This document shows positions 7,293 to 15,549 of a stretch of 64,000 bases of DNA, piece by piece. The notes beneath the pieces are model-generated. The model did no database searches and was not told where the DNA came from. It was given only the letters and a program-made list of their open reading frames with translations. A program made the translations under genes and the position numbers. Origin of the DNA: Planomonospora_B alba (lineage in GTDB: Bacteria; Actinomycetota; Actinomycetes; Streptosporangiales; Streptosporangiaceae); assembly GCF_039534085.1 (NCBI RefSeq), contig NZ_BAAAUT010000041.1, forward strand, positions 8,199-72,198. Direction: 5' to 3'. Within the stretch, counting starts at the first letter, position 1. Each line of letters opens with the position of its first letter.

Positions 7293-8729
7293 TCAGCCCT
7301 GCCGGCCGGACCGGCGCGCGAACAGCGCCGCGCCGGAGCCGCCCGCGAGCAGCGAGCCGCCGAGCACCAGGGCGCCGAGGGTGGAGCCGCCGGTGGCGGA
7401 GGGGGCCGCGGCGAGGGTGCGCCCGGCGAGCCCGCCGCCGGTCTGCGCGCCGCCCCGCGGGGTGTAGCCGTGGCTGACGCTGGCCTTCCACGTCAGGACG
7501 GTCAGCTTGGCCGAGGACTTCTGCCCGGTGGGCAGCTTGGCGGTGAACCAGTAGGAGCCCGCGTCGGTGCTGGACGGGACGTGGAACTTCTTGATGGCGG
7601 TGCCGTTCTTGTCCACCTTGACGGTGAACGGCTTGCCGGCCGGGTCGTAGATGGTGACCTTGGTACCGGGCGCCACGTACGTGGTCGCGACCAGGGCGGT
7701 GAACTTCCCGCCCGCCGTGATCGTGTCCGGCGTCAGGTCCAGGGCGATCCGGCCGGCGCGGGGCGCCGGCTTGACGACGGTCAGCGTGGCGGAGTCGCAG
7801 GCGCCGTCCGGGAGCGAGGCCGAGACCGCGTGGCGGCCGGGGCGGGTGCCCTTGGGCACGGTCAGGGTGATCCGGGCGGTGCCCCGGGCGTCGAGCTTGG
7901 CGCGGTAGGCGCGGCCGCCCGGGTCCTTGACGGTGACCACGGTGCCGGGCTTGGCCTTCTTGGTGGTGATGACGGCCTGGTAGCTCTGCCCGGGCAGGCG
8001 CTTGGCCGGGTCGAGCCGGAGGTCCAGCGCGGCGACCGGCGCGGGCTTGACCACCGCCCAGGTGTTGACCGGCATGGCGCCGGTGACGCTGACCCGCAGG
8101 GTGTGCTCGCCGAGGCGGGTGTTCACCGGGACGGTCAGCTTGACGACGGCCCTGCCGGCGCGGACGAGGCCGGCGGCGCTCTTGCCGCCGATGCCGCGGA
8201 CGAAGACGCGGGCGCCGTTCGGCACGTCGGAGGTGCGCACGGTCACGGTGTAGGCGCCGCCGCGGACGACGGCGCCGGGGGTGACGACGGCCGAGTCGAT
8301 GAGCGGCCGCTTGACGTCCACGACGTCGCCGGGCGGGGTCTTCGGCCCCGAACCGCCGGTGGCGGGGGCGCTCTCCTCCGGCTGGGCGGGAGTGATCTCG
8401 GCCGGGGCCGGCGCGGGAGCGGGCTCGGCGGCGGGCTCGGCGGCGGGCTCCGGCTGGGCGGGCGCGGGGGCGGGCTCCGGGCCGGCGGGCTCCGGGTCGG
8501 CGGCGGACTGGCGCTCCGCCTCGGGGGCGGGGGCCGGGGCCTCGGGGGCCTCGGCAGGGGCGTCCGCGGCGGACTCGGTGAAGGCGGCGTCGAGGTTCTC
8601 CTGCGCCTCCGTCGTGCTGACAGCTGACTCGGTCGGGACGCCGTCGATGTCGTCGGCGGACGCCGGGGCAGCGGTCAGTACGGCGAGGCCGAGGGCACCG
8701 GCGGCTGCCAGGGACTTGGTGAAACGCAT
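7293..8729 (-). CDS. Secreted surface protein with three Ig-like repeats and sorting-like C-terminus
   Basis: A 478-residue exported protein. The signal peptide ends at ASA-DD (residue 25). Residues 60-135 are a Pro/Ala/Glu-rich stalk. Three homologous units of 80-95 residues follow (about 145-230, 232-320, 322-410). Each ends in a leucine-threonine-valine strand, with WAVVKP, TLTVVKP and KLTVLTW closing successive units. The C-terminus has PSATGGS, a hydrophobic segment and a basic tail (FARRSGRQG), the layout of a cell-wall sorting signal without a canonical LPXTG. The start at 8729 has a strong GGGGAG site. It is probably anchored by the neighbouring sortase. The function of the repeats is unknown. 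Confidence 0.7.
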   Translation of the reverse strand: MRFTKSLAAAGALGLAVLTAAPASADDIDGVPTESAVSTTEAQENLDAAFTESAADAPAEAPEAPAPAPEAERQSAADPEPAGPEPAPAPAQPEPAAEPAAEPAPAPAPAEITPAQPEESAPATGGSGPKTPPGDVVDVKRPLIDSAVVTPGAVVRGGAYTVTVRTSDVPNGARVFVRGIGGKSAAGLVRAGRAVVKLTVPVNTRLGEHTLRVSVTGAMPVNTWAVVKPAPVAALDLRLDPAKRLPGQSYQAVITTKKAKPGTVVTVKDPGGRAYRAKLDARGTARITLTVPKGTRPGRHAVSASLPDGACDSATLTVVKPAPRAGRIALDLTPDTITAGGKFTALVATTYVAPGTKVTIYDPAGKPFTVKVDKNGTAIKKFHVPSSTDAGSYWFTAKLPTGQKSSAKLTVLTWKASVSHGYTPRGGAQTGGGLAGRTLAAAPSATGGSTLGALVLGGSLLAGGSGAALFARRSGRQG

Positions 8730-9106
8730 GATCTCCCCATAGCGGAGACGGCGGCTGGTCAGTATGAGCCCAGCTAGGGGACGCTGTCTCTCGGCCTTCA
8801 TCTTCGCCGAGCAAAATTCCCATTCGGAACAAATAAGCAGTTTGGTCCCAAAACTTGACTCTCTCCTTACCTTATAGCAACGGAGAGTGACGACGGCGGT
8901 GCCATTGGTGAGGAAAAGGTAAAGCCCATATCGGCTCAGGCTTGATAATCAAACGCTTGTTAGGCGGCGGTGGCCGGGTTACTCTGCCCGTGCGCACAAG
9001 AACACGTTCTCGTGCACGGCCTCCCGTTCCGCCGGTGTCCAGCCGCGACTCGGGGCGCGTCTCGCTCCGGTGGCCCGGGTGTCTTCCGACCAGAGGGGAC
9101 CTCGCG
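8730..9106. other. Divergent promoter region of surface protein and sterol operon
   Basis: This 377-base gap separates the surface-protein gene (minus) from the sterol operon (plus). Bases 8800-8900 are markedly AT-richer than the genome average, with no coding potential. The right part holds the sterol promoter and its operators, described separately. No RNA gene is recognised. Confidence 0.5.
8948..9015 (+). promoter_or_regulatory. Sterol-operon promoter with KstR2-like and KstR-like boxes
   Basis: TTGTTA (8957-8962) and TACTCT (8980-8985) are 17 bases apart. A KstR2-like box ATCAAACGCTTGTT (8948-8961, one mismatch to AnCAAGnnCTTGnT) covers the -35. A long palindrome at 8994-9015, whose 10-base arms match at nine positions around the core AGAACACGTTCT (8999-9010), lies at the expected transcription start. 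The core fits KstR (AACnnGTT), although the outer T and A of the motif are not matched. Two different repressors may act here. Confidence 0.55.
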
Positions 9107-10657
9107 ATGGGCACGCTCGGTTTCTGGAGACTGGCGCAGGCGGACCCGGACTGGATCGCGGCCGTGGATCCGGACGGCACCGAACACCGCGCCGGCGACC
9201 TGCTGGCCCGGGCCAACCGCCTCGTCCACGGCCTGCGGGAGCTGGGCCTGAAAGCCGGTGACGGCATCTGCGGCCTGGTCCCGAACGGCGCGGACGGCCT
9301 GGTGCTCTATCTGGCGGCGCTGCAGGCCGGGTGGTACTACACGCCGGTCAACTGGCACCTGACCGGCCCTGAGATCGGCTACATCGTCGCCGACAGCGAG
9401 GCCAAGGCCTTCTTCGTCCACGAGCGGTACGCCGCCGACGGCATGCGCGGGGCCGCCGAGTCCGGCATCGCCGCCGACCGCGTCTTCGCCTTCGGCCGCG
9501 TCGGCGGGGCCCGGCCGACGGCGGACCTGACCGACGGCCGCCCGGACACCCCGCCGCCCGGCCGCACGGCGGGCGCCACCATGCACTACACCTCCGGCAC
9601 CACCGGCAGGCCCAAGGGCGTGCGCCGCCCGCTGAGCGGCCTGGACCCGGACGACTCGGCCGAGCTGATGACGTTCCTGCTCTCCCTGTTCGGCATCACC
9701 CCCGGCAAGGAGAACGCGCACCTGGTCACCTCGCCGAGCTATCACACCGCCGTCACCCAGTTCGGCGGCACGGCGCTGCACATGGGCCACACCCTCGTCT
9801 ACATGGACCGCTGGGACGCCGAGGAGATGCTCCGGCTCTGCGAGCGGTACCGCGTCACCAACTCGCACCTGGTCCCCACCCACTTCAAGCGCCTGCTCGC
9901 GCTCCCGGAGGAGACCCGGCGCCGCTACGACCTGTCCTCGCTGAGGTGGATGATCCACGCCGCAGCGCCCTGCCCGGTCCCGGTCAAGCGGGCGATGCTC
10001 GACTGGTGGGGCGACGTCGTCTACGAGTACTACGCGGCCACCGAGGGCGGCGGCACGCTCGCCACCCCCGAGGGCTGGAAGAAGTACCCCGGCACCGTCG
10101 GCACGCCCTGGCCGATCAGCGAGATCCTCATCGTGGACGAGGACCTCGAGCCCGTCCCGGCCGGCACCCCCGGCACGGTCTACATCAAGATGGCGGGCGC
10201 CTCCTTCGAGTACAAGGGCGACGCCGCCAAGACGGAGGCGAACCGGCTGCGGGACTTCTTCACCGTCGGCGACATCGGCTACCTGAACGAGGAGGGCTAC
10301 CTCTTCCTCTGCGACCGCAAGGCCGACATGATCATCTCGGGCGGGGCCAACATCTACCCGGCCGAGATCGAGAACGAGCTGATGGTCCACCCGAAGGTCG
10401 GCGACGTGGCGGTGTTCGGCATCCCCGACGAGGAGTGGGGCGAGCAGATCAAGGCCGTGGTCGAGCCCGCGCCCGGCGTCGAGCCGTCCCCCGAGCTGGC
10501 CGCCGAGCTCCTCGCCTCCCTGGAGGGCCGCCTGGCGAAGATGAAGTGGCCGAAGTCCGTCGACTTCATCGAGCGGATGCCGCGCGAGCCCAACGGCAAG
10601 CTCCTCAAACGACGGCTGCGCGACCCCTACTGGGAGGGACATGACCGTGCCATCTGA
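9107..10657 (+). CDS. FadD-type acyl-CoA synthetase
   Basis: A 516-residue adenylate-forming ligase that activates a carboxylic acid to its CoA thioester using ATP. Motif A is YTSGTTGRPKG (about residue 162), A5 is YEYYAATEGGG, the GDIGYL aspartate motif is near residue 386, and the C-terminal lysine motif is NGKLLKRRL. Start ATG 9107 follows AGAGGGG. It is the first gene of a tightly packed operon with DUF35, Ltp4 and Ltp3 genes and overlaps the next gene by 17 bases. A sterol-derived acid is the likely substrate, by context only; which of the many FadD paralogues it corresponds to cannot be told from motifs. Confidence 0.85.
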   Translation: MGTLGFWRLAQADPDWIAAVDPDGTEHRAGDLLARANRLVHGLRELGLKAGDGICGLVPNGADGLVLYLAALQAGWYYTPVNWHLTGPEIGYIVADSEAKAFFVHERYAADGMRGAAESGIAADRVFAFGRVGGARPTADLTDGRPDTPPPGRTAGATMHYTSGTTGRPKGVRRPLSGLDPDDSAELMTFLLSLFGITPGKENAHLVTSPSYHTAVTQFGGTALHMGHTLVYMDRWDAEEMLRLCERYRVTNSHLVPTHFKRLLALPEETRRRYDLSSLRWMIHAAAPCPVPVKRAMLDWWGDVVYEYYAATEGGGTLATPEGWKKYPGTVGTPWPISEILIVDEDLEPVPAGTPGTVYIKMAGASFEYKGDAAKTEANRLRDFFTVGDIGYLNEEGYLFLCDRKADMIISGGANIYPAEIENELMVHPKVGDVAVFGIPDEEWGEQIKAVVEPAPGVEPSPELAAELLASLEGRLAKMKWPKSVDFIERMPREPNGKLLKRRLRDPYWEGHDRAI

Positions 10658-11570
10658 GGCGGGACCCGCGACCGGGGAGACGGTCGCCGACCACGTCCTG
10701 GAGTTCCCCGGCGGCTACACGCGCACCACCGGGCCGGTGATCGGGCGCTTCCTCACCGAGCTGCGGGACGCGCGGATCGTCGGGGTCCGTACGGCCGGCG
10801 GCCGGGTCCTGGTGCCGCCGCTGGAGCACGACCCGGACACCGGCGAGGAGGTGACCGGGGAGTTCACCGAGGTCGGCCCGGCCGGGACCGTGGAGAGCTG
10901 GGCCTGGGTGCAGGCGCCCCTGCCCGGCCACCCCCTGGACCGGCCGTTCGCCTGGGCGCTGATCCGCCTGGACGGCGCGGACACCGCGCTGGTCCACGCG
11001 GTGGACGCCGGCGACGCCCGCGCCATGCGCCCCGGCCTGCGGGTCCGCCCCCGCTGGCGGGCCGAGCGCTCGGGCCACATCACCGACATCGAGGGCTTCG
11101 TCCCCGAGGTCACGAGGATCGTCTCCCCGGTCCGCGCGGACTACCGGCTGCGGCCCGGCCGGGCGCTGGCCCGCTTCCTGGAGGGCGTGGCCGACGGGGT
11201 GTTCCTCGGCTGCCGGTGCGGCTCCTGCGGCAAGGTCTACGTGCCCTACCGCCTGTCCTGCCCCGAGTGCGGCGTGCCGATCACCGAGGAGGTCCGGCTG
11301 CCCGACACCGGGACGGTCACCACCTTCGCGATCAACAACCTGCCCGACCCGCGCGCCCCCGAGGTGCCGTTCGTCTCGGCCTACATCCAGCTCGACGGCG
11401 CGGACATCCCGATGATCGCGCTGGTCGGCGGTGTGCCCGCGCACGAGGTGCGGCAGGGCATGCGGGTGCGGGCCGTCTGGGTGCCGCCGGAGGAGCGGGT
11501 CCCGGCCCCGCACTCGATGCAGAACATCAGGTGGTTCGCCCCCACGGGCGAGCCGGACGCGGAACTGTAG
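10641..11570 (+). CDS. DUF35 OB-fold protein, Rv3521-like (thiolase partner)
   Basis: A 309-residue protein with a C-terminal DUF35 unit. A rubredoxin-like zinc finger (CRCGSCGKVY, 14 residues, CPECG; about residues 192-215) is followed by an OB-fold (TVTTFAINN, VPFVSAYIQLDG, GMRVRAVW). The first 170 residues look like a second OB domain without cysteines. DUF35 proteins form complexes with thiolase-fold lipid-transfer proteins in steroid side-chain cleavage (ChsH2-Ltp2 is the known case), placing this one as the partner of the Ltp genes directly downstream. The gene order DUF35-ltp4-ltp3 equals Rv3521-Rv3522-Rv3523 of M. tuberculosis. Translation is coupled to fadD through the 17-base overlap. 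Confidence 0.8.
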   Translation: MTVPSEAGPATGETVADHVLEFPGGYTRTTGPVIGRFLTELRDARIVGVRTAGGRVLVPPLEHDPDTGEEVTGEFTEVGPAGTVESWAWVQAPLPGHPLDRPFAWALIRLDGADTALVHAVDAGDARAMRPGLRVRPRWRAERSGHITDIEGFVPEVTRIVSPVRADYRLRPGRALARFLEGVADGVFLGCRCGSCGKVYVPYRLSCPECGVPITEEVRLPDTGTVTTFAINNLPDPRAPEVPFVSAYIQLDGADIPMIALVGGVPAHEVRQGMRVRAVWVPPEERVPAPHSMQNIRWFAPTGEPDAEL

Positions 11571-11581
11571 GGGGGCGCCAG

Positions 11582-12604
11582 ATGCGTGAGGTGGCCGTCG
11601 TGGCGTTCGCGCAGACCCGGCACAGCGCGGTCGACGAGGGGCTGAGCGAGCCGGAGCTGCTCCTGCCGGTGATCGAGGAGGTGCGCCGCCGGTCGGGCCT
11701 GCGCACGTTCGGCTTCACCTGCTCGGGCAGCTGCGACTACCTGGCCGGGGCGCCGTTCTCGTTCGTCTCCGCGCTCGACGCGCTCGGCGCCTGGCCGCCG
11801 ATCTCCGAGAGCCACGTGGAGATGGACGCCGCCTGGGCGCTGTACGAGGCGTGGGTCCGGCTCCAGCACGGCGACGTCGACTCGGCGCTGGTCTACGGCT
11901 TCGGCAAACCCTCCCAGGCGGTGGACCCGTACCGGCTGATGACCCTCCAGCTCGACCCCTACTACCTGGCCCCGCTCGGCCTGGACCAGATCTCCTACGC
12001 CGCGCTGGCGGCCTCGGCGCGCGGCGCGGACCGGGCCGAGCTGGACGAGGTCGTACGGCGCAGCCGGGCCGCCGGCCGGGCCAACCCCTACGCCCTCGAC
12101 CTGCCCGACCCGGAAGGGGAGGAGGCGGTGGTCGCCCCCCTGCGGCCGTACGACATCGCGCCGCCCGCCGACGGCGCCGCCGCGGTGGTGCTGGCGGCCG
12201 GCGACCTCGCCCGCCGGGTGTGCGAGCGCCCCGCCTGGATCACCGGCATCGCCCATCGCATAGATCCGCATTACCTGGGCATGAGAGACCTCGCCCGGCC
12301 GGCCTCCGCCGCCGAAGCCGCACGCGCGGCGGGGGTCGGCAAGGGTGGCGTCGACGTCGCCGAGCTGCACGTGCAGTTCAGTCACGAGGAGCCCGTCCTC
12401 CGCGAGGCCCTCGCCCTTCCCCCCGCCACCGAGGTCAACCCGAGCGGCGGCCCGCTGGCCGCCAACCCCGTCATGGCCACCGGCCTGATCCGGATCGGCG
12501 AGGCGGCCCGGCGGATCACCGACGGCACCGCGGGCCGCACGGTCGGGCACGCCGCCGGCGGCCCCTGCCTGCAGCACAACCTCGTCGCCGTGATGGAGGG
12601 CTGA
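11582..12604 (+). CDS. ltp4: Ltp4-like thiolase-fold lipid-transfer protein / aldolase
   Basis: A 340-residue thiolase-superfamily protein. CSGSCDYLAGAPFSF (about residues 46-60) sits where thiolases carry the acylated cysteine loop, followed by SHVEMDAAWALYEAWV and VYGFGKPS, which are hallmarks of Rv3522-type proteins. The C-terminus has VNPSGGPLAANPVMATGLIR and the GHAAGGPCLQHN loop. In Rhodococcus, Ltp3 and Ltp4 are reported as aldol-lyases needed for C-24-branched sterol side chains. The ATG at 11582 follows a GGGGGG site, 11 bases after the DUF35 gene; the next gene starts 3 bases after its stop. It likely pairs with Ltp3 or with the DUF35 protein. Confidence 0.82.
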   Translation: MREVAVVAFAQTRHSAVDEGLSEPELLLPVIEEVRRRSGLRTFGFTCSGSCDYLAGAPFSFVSALDALGAWPPISESHVEMDAAWALYEAWVRLQHGDVDSALVYGFGKPSQAVDPYRLMTLQLDPYYLAPLGLDQISYAALAASARGADRAELDEVVRRSRAAGRANPYALDLPDPEGEEAVVAPLRPYDIAPPADGAAAVVLAAGDLARRVCERPAWITGIAHRIDPHYLGMRDLARPASAAEAARAAGVGKGGVDVAELHVQFSHEEPVLREALALPPATEVNPSGGPLAANPVMATGLIRIGEAARRITDGTAGRTVGHAAGGPCLQHNLVAVMEG

Positions 12605-12607
12605 GCC

Positions 12608-13759
12608 ATGAGCGGAAACCGCTGCGCGGTCATCGGGGTCGGGCAGACCGAGTACCGGACGAAGCGCTGGGACGTCTCGATCGCCGGGCTGGTCCGCGAG
12701 GCCGCCGTCCGGGCACTGGAGGACGCCGGGCTGACCTTCAAGGACATCGACGCGGTCGTCATCGGCAAGGCGCCCGACCTGTTCGAGGGCGTGATGATGC
12801 CCGAGGCGTACCTGGCCGACGCGCTCGGCGCGGCCGGCAAGCCGATGACGCGCGTGCACACCGCGGGCTCGGTCGGCGGCTCCACCGCGCTGGTCGGCGC
12901 CTCCCTCGTCCAGGGCGGCGTGCACGACCGGGTGCTGGTGGTCGCCTTCGAGAAGCAGTCGGAATCCAACGCCACCTGGGCGCTGTCCACGCACGGGCCG
13001 TTCAACGCCTCGCTGGTCGTCGGGGCGGGCGGCTACTTCGCCCCGCACATCCGCGAGTACATGCGCCGCTCCGGCGCGCCCGGCCACATCGGCACGCTGG
13101 TGGCGGTCAAGGACCGGCTCAACGCGCTGAGGAACCCCTACGCCCACCTGAAGATCCCCGGCATCGACCGGGCGATGGTCGAGTCGACCCCGATGCTCTG
13201 GGAGCCGATCCGCTACCTGGAGACCTGCCCGTCCAGCGACGGCGCGTGCGCGCTGGTGCTGGCCTCGGAGAAGGCGGTCACCGGCACCCCGGCCTGGGTC
13301 CACGGCACGGCGATGCGCTCCGAGCCGATCTTCCGGGCGGGCCGCGACGCGGTGAACCCGCAGGCGGGCGTCGACTGCGCCGCGGACGTGTACCGGCAGG
13401 CCGGGATCACCGACCCGCGCAGGGAGATCGACGTGGCCGAGGTCTACGTGCCGTTCTCCTGGTACGAGCCGATGTGGCTGGAGAACCTCGGCTTCGCCGC
13501 CGAGGGGGAGGGCTGGAAGCTCACCGAGTCCGGGGCCACCGAGCTGGACGGCGACATCCCGTGGAACCCCTCCGGCGGCGTGCTGTCCAGCAACCCGATC
13601 GGCGCCTCCGGGCTGATCCGGTTCGCCGAGGCGGCGCTGCAGGTCCGGGGGATGGCGGGCGAGCACCAGGTCGACGGGGCCCGCCGGGCCCTCGGGCACG
13701 CCTACGGGGGCGGCTCGCAGTTCTTCGCGATGTGGGTGGTCGGCGCCGACCGGCCGTAG
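12608..13759 (+). CDS. ltp3: Ltp3-like thiolase-fold lipid-transfer protein / aldolase
   Basis: A 383-residue thiolase-like protein. Features in order are the VIGVGQTEY N-terminus, GLTFKDIDAVVIGKAPDLFEGV, the nucleophile region HTAGSVGGSTALVGA, the PSSDGACALVLASE strand, AEVYVPFSWYEPMW, VLSSNPIGASGLIRFAEAALQ and GHAYGGGSQFFA. Position 86-90, where biosynthetic thiolases keep a reactive cysteine, reads AGSVG, so it is not a normal thiolase; a retro-aldol role fits better. It corresponds to Rv3523 by order and length. It starts three bases after ltp4 and ends at a short hairpin, closing the four-gene unit. Confidence 0.82.
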   Translation: MSGNRCAVIGVGQTEYRTKRWDVSIAGLVREAAVRALEDAGLTFKDIDAVVIGKAPDLFEGVMMPEAYLADALGAAGKPMTRVHTAGSVGGSTALVGASLVQGGVHDRVLVVAFEKQSESNATWALSTHGPFNASLVVGAGGYFAPHIREYMRRSGAPGHIGTLVAVKDRLNALRNPYAHLKIPGIDRAMVESTPMLWEPIRYLETCPSSDGACALVLASEKAVTGTPAWVHGTAMRSEPIFRAGRDAVNPQAGVDCAADVYRQAGITDPRREIDVAEVYVPFSWYEPMWLENLGFAAEGEGWKLTESGATELDGDIPWNPSGGVLSSNPIGASGLIRFAEAALQVRGMAGEHQVDGARRALGHAYGGGSQFFAMWVVGADRP

Positions 13760-13776
13760 CGGGCGCGGAGCGCCCG
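13760..13776 (+). terminator. Short hairpin after ltp3
   Basis: CGGGCGC, GGA, GCGCCCG form a 7-bp stem directly at the ltp3 stop codon. It is weak and has no T-tract; readthrough into fadD19 is plausible. Two 11-base copies of AGGGACAGCAC follow at 13820 and 13833. Confidence 0.35.
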
Positions 13777-13882
13777 GGACACGACAGGCGGCCGGCGGCC
13801 GCGAGGACGACACGGACACAGGGACAGCACCCAGGGACAGCACGGATCACGAAGGCCGCACCGGCCGGTTGAGGAGCCCCCG

Positions 13883-15469
13883 ATGGAGTTCAACCACGCA
13901 GATCTGTTCGAAGGACTCGCGGACGCGATCGGGGAGCGCGTCGCCGTCGTCTGCGGCGGGCGCCGCATGACCTACGCGGAGCTGGACGCGCACGCCAACC
14001 GGCTCGCGCACCACCTGGCCGCGCACGGGGCCGGACCGGGAAAGCACGTCGGGATCCACCTCTACAACGGCGTGGAGTACATCGCCGCGCTGCTGGCCGC
14101 GCTCAAGCTGCGGGCGGTGCCGGTCAACGTGAACTACCGCTACGTCGAGGCGGAGCTGCTCTACCTCTACACCGACGCCGAGATCACGGCCCTGCTGTTC
14201 GACGTGGAGTTCGACGACCGGGTGGCGGCCGTCGCGCCCCGGGTGCCCACGCTCACCCACCTGGTCGCGGTGGGCGGCCCGTCGAGGATCACGGCGGCGG
14301 TGCCGTACGAGATCGCGCTGGCGGGACAGCCGGAGACGCGCGGCTTCCCGGACAGATCCGGGGACGACCTCTACATCATCTACACCGGCGGCACGACCGG
14401 CATGCCCAAGGGCGTGATGTGGCGGGCCGAGGACCTGTTCTTCGCCTTCGGCGGCGGCAACCCGTACGGTGACCCGCTCCCCACCCCGCAGGCCGTCGTC
14501 GAGCAGGCGCGCGCGGCCGGGCCGCTGGTCATGCTGGCGGCCGCCCCGCTGATGCACGGCGCGGCCCAGATGGCCACCTTCATCACCTGGTGGATGGGCG
14601 GCACCATGGTCTACGTCCGCCGCTTCGACCCGGTGGAGGTGCTGCGCGCGATCGAGCGGGAGAAGGTCTTCACAATCAACATCACCGGCGACGCGATGGC
14701 CCGGCCGCTCGCCGAGGCGCTCGCCGCGGGCTCCTACGACCTGTCGTCGCTGGGCGTGCTGAGCTCCACCGGGGCGATCCTGACCGGGGCGGTCCGCGAC
14801 CGGCTCCAGGAGCTGCTGCCGCACGTGATGATCCTCGACAACTTCGGCTCCACCGAGTCCGGCTACACCGCCTCGGCGGTCCCGGGCTCCTCGCCGGAGA
14901 CCGGGCTGCGCTACCGGCCGAACGCCACCTCCGGCCTGGCGGTGCTCGACGAGTCCCTGACGCCGGTCAAGCCCGGCTCCGGGGAGATCGGCACGGTCGC
15001 CCGGAGCGGGCACATCCCGCTGGGCTACTACCGGGACGAGGCCAAGACCCGCCGCACCTTCGTCACCGACGCGGCGGGGACGCGCTGGCTGCTCACCGGG
15101 GACATGGCCGCGGTCGAGGAGGACGGCACCGTCGCGATCTTCGGCCGGGGCTCGGTCTGCATCAACACCGGCGGTGAGAAGGTCTACCCGGAGGAGGTCG
15201 AGGCGGTCCTCAAGGGCCATCCCGCGGTCTTCGACGCGGTCGTCACCGGGGTGCCCGACGAGCGCTGGGGCAGCCGGGTCGCCGCGGTGATCGAGCCCCG
15301 GCCCGGCGCCTCCCCGACGGCCGAGGAGCTCGACGCGCACTGCCGCACCCGGCTGTCCGGCTACAAGGTCCCGCGGACCTTCGCCTTCGTCGACGAGATG
15401 GTCCGCTCCCCGGCGGGCAAGGCCGACTACCGCTGGGCCCGCGAGACCGTCCAGGCGGCCTCGGCGTAG
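13883..15469 (+). CDS. fadD19: FadD19-like steroid-CoA ligase
   Basis: A 528-residue AMP-forming acyl-CoA synthetase. It shares the FadD19 hallmarks as I remember them from Rv3515c: ANRLAHHL, VNVNYRYVEAELLYLY, the ATP loop YTGGTTGMPKGVMWR (about residues 170-184), FTINITGDAMARPL, STGAIL, FGSTESGYT, GHIPLGYYRDE, FGRGSVCINTGGEKVYPEEVE, and SPAGKADYRWA with the catalytic lysine. FadD19 activates C26/C27 sterol acids and is reported to be essential in Rhodococcus for C-24-branched side chains. The start has a GAGGAG site. It lies 123 bases after ltp3, on the same strand, so it may share the sterol transcript. Confidence 0.85.
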   Translation: MEFNHADLFEGLADAIGERVAVVCGGRRMTYAELDAHANRLAHHLAAHGAGPGKHVGIHLYNGVEYIAALLAALKLRAVPVNVNYRYVEAELLYLYTDAEITALLFDVEFDDRVAAVAPRVPTLTHLVAVGGPSRITAAVPYEIALAGQPETRGFPDRSGDDLYIIYTGGTTGMPKGVMWRAEDLFFAFGGGNPYGDPLPTPQAVVEQARAAGPLVMLAAAPLMHGAAQMATFITWWMGGTMVYVRRFDPVEVLRAIEREKVFTINITGDAMARPLAEALAAGSYDLSSLGVLSSTGAILTGAVRDRLQELLPHVMILDNFGSTESGYTASAVPGSSPETGLRYRPNATSGLAVLDESLTPVKPGSGEIGTVARSGHIPLGYYRDEAKTRRTFVTDAAGTRWLLTGDMAAVEEDGTVAIFGRGSVCINTGGEKVYPEEVEAVLKGHPAVFDAVVTGVPDERWGSRVAAVIEPRPGASPTAEELDAHCRTRLSGYKVPRTFAFVDEMVRSPAGKADYRWARETVQAASA

Positions 15470-15549
15470 CCGGGACCCGAGCATGTCCCCGGACGGACCG
15501 GCGACGCGGCGCCGCGTGATGGCGTGCGGCGCCCGCCGCGCGGCGGGCG

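Noticed and set aside
8960..10642. 560-codon minus-strand frame opposite fadD
   Set aside because: fadD has full AMP-ligase motifs; the opposite frame is Gly/Val/Asp-rich low complexity.
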